Of a stretch of DNA of 64,000 bases, positions 63,171 through 64,000 are shown piece by piece. Both the position numbers and the translations under genes were made by a program. The notes under the pieces are model-generated. The model was given only the letters and a program-made list of their open reading frames with translations. It was not told the origin of the DNA and ran no database searches. Origin of the DNA: Desulfobacteraceae bacterium Eth-SRB2 (GTDB taxonomy: Bacteria > Desulfobacterota > Desulfobacteria > Desulfobacterales > UBA11574). The stretch is taken from assembly GCA_004193595.1 (NCBI GenBank), contig RPGQ01000005.1, positions 66,021-130,020 on the forward strand, in the 5' to 3' direction. How positions within the stretch are numbered: position 1 is the first letter of the stretch; the number at the start of each line of letters is the position of its first letter.

Positions 63171-64000
63171 ATGGGCAAGCAAAAACCATACGCAAAATAT
63201 ATTAAACTTTTTATTTATCTGGTGATCATCGTCCTTATCAATGTGGCCGGCATAACCCTATTTTTCAGGATGGATCTCACGTCAAACAGGCTCTATTCCA
63301 TATCCCAAGCAAGCAAAAAGGTGGTATCCACGCTTTCCGAGCCCTTAACCATAAATGTGTTTTTTACCAAAAACCTGCCGGCCCCATACAACAATACGGA
63401 ACGATATCTTCATGATCTGCTTGAGGAATATGCTATCCACGCCAACAAATATTTTAACTACCGATTTTATAACGTCAGCCCCGAATCTCAAGGGATCAAC
63501 CCTTTGGCACAGGAAAATCAGAAGCTGGCCAAAAATTATGGGATTCACCCGGTTCAAATTCAGGCGTTTGAAGAAGATGAAGTAAAATTTAAAAAGGCTT
63601 ACATGGGCCTGGTGTTAATTCACGGTGATATGATAGAAAGGATTCCCACAATTACCTCCATCAATGGGTTAGAGTATAAATTGACCACGGCCATACAGAA
63701 GCTAAACAACAAAATCAGTGCATTGTTAAGCCTTGCGGATAAAATTCGGGTCAAACTGTTTCTGTCTTCTTCCTTAAAAGCTGTTGCACCGTTTATGGGT
63801 CTTAGCGAGCTTCCTGAATATCCGGACAAGTTGAAAGAAATAATTAACGAAGTTAATTCCAAAAACTACGGGAAACTCGAATATACTTATATCGACCCCT
63901 CACCCGGGCAAACAGATAAACAATCCTTGAAAAAATATAACCTTATGCACCTCAAATGGCCTGATCTTTCTGGAGGTAAAATTCAAGCCGGCAGCGGCAT
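63171..64000 (+). CDS. GldG-like ABC auxiliary subunit, 3' end outside window
   Basis: 276 complete codons seen, open to the edge. Starts MGKQKPYAKYIKLFIYLVII (one membrane helix, about 9-30), then FFRMDLTSNRLYSISQASKK, the start of the periplasmic ABC_transp_aux (PF09822) domain, with PLTINVFFTKNLPAPYNNTE. GGAGAA ribosome site. Partner of the ATPase and permease just upstream. Confidence 0.9.
   Translation, partial: MGKQKPYAKYIKLFIYLVIIVLINVAGITLFFRMDLTSNRLYSISQASKKVVSTLSEPLTINVFFTKNLPAPYNNTERYLHDLLEEYAIHANKYFNYRFYNVSPESQGINPLAQENQKLAKNYGIHPVQIQAFEEDEVKFKKAYMGLVLIHGDMIERIPTITSINGLEYKLTTAIQKLNNKISALLSLADKIRVKLFLSSSLKAVAPFMGLSELPEYPDKLKEIINEVNSKNYGKLEYTYIDPSPGQTDKQSLKKYNLMHLKWPDLSGGKIQAGSG

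Noticed and set aside
61516..64000. Gliding motility operon
   Set aside because: GldA/F/G-like ABC trios are widespread without gliding; no other gliding genes are visible in the window.

Overview
The window looks like chromosomal DNA of a Gram-negative anaerobe, most likely a sulfate-reducing or related Desulfobacterota (Desulfobacterales-like). This rests on two RND/OMF efflux operons with outer-membrane lipoproteins, an ADP-forming acetyl-CoA synthetase, several NifX/NifB-type (dinitrogenase FeMo-cofactor family) proteins, FmdB zinc ribbons, an AmmeMemoRadiSam-type radical SAM enzyme beside a class I aldolase, many UspA proteins, sigma-54 promoters with an NtrC-type activator, and intergenic repeats of a kind often seen in that group. 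The taxonomic call is an inference from gene content only. No rRNA, tRNA, CRISPR array or prophage was seen.

Layout. 1-6787 (+): efflux operon of RND permease (5' end outside the window), NodT-type outer-membrane lipoprotein, MacA-like adaptor, and a MacB exporter split into ATPase and permease genes. 6788-9300: repeats, a truncated hsdR, a GNAT-like gene broken by an in-frame TGA, and a PaaI thioesterase. 9509-12956 (-): IclR regulator, hotdog thioesterase and fused ADP-forming acyl-CoA synthetase. 13188-18982 (-): a second RND operon whose TetR repressor survives only as a 3' stub. 19470-22690: remnants (ubiB, an ATPase), a DUF4143-type AAA ATPase with a double operator, and dense repeats. 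22692-26995 (+): K+ uptake TrkH/TrkA, a CPA2 antiporter and a CBS protein. 27088-30577 (-): FmdB, FtsH, CorA.

31512-44576 and 54217-57274 form the most interesting part. A membrane histidine kinase and an NtrC-family regulator are followed by four intergenic regions. Each carries two direct copies of a motif like TCGAAATTYTTCTAAA whose starts are exactly 23 bp apart, then 100-200 bp downstream a -24/-12 (GG-N10-GC) promoter. They lead respectively to a stand-alone receiver, TM microprotein, PilZ and STAS-like genes and a patatin; to a NifX-like protein, FmdB, UspA and ZIP transporter; to zinc-ribbon proteins, UspA, radical SAM enzyme, aldolase and phosphoglycerate mutase; and to an Mrp-like ATPase fused to a NifX domain, a PilZ protein, a truncated ASKHA protein and a second stand-alone receiver. 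I infer a dispersed regulon controlled by the local two-component system.

44667-54016 (-) is mostly decayed DNA: a glycosyltransferase with an internal deletion, a frameshifted outer-membrane barrel, a LolA-like protein, a secreted NifX-like protein, a LolCDE/MacB-type ABC transporter in pieces with an IS630 relic inside it, then intact UspA, a two-gene permease, and a CBS protein preceded by a clpB fragment. 57387-59557 holds a Crp remnant, a frameshifted endonuclease/phosphatase gene and an IS66 relic. The window closes with two Hsp20 genes, a clear terminator, and a GldA/GldF/GldG-like ABC operon running off the right edge.
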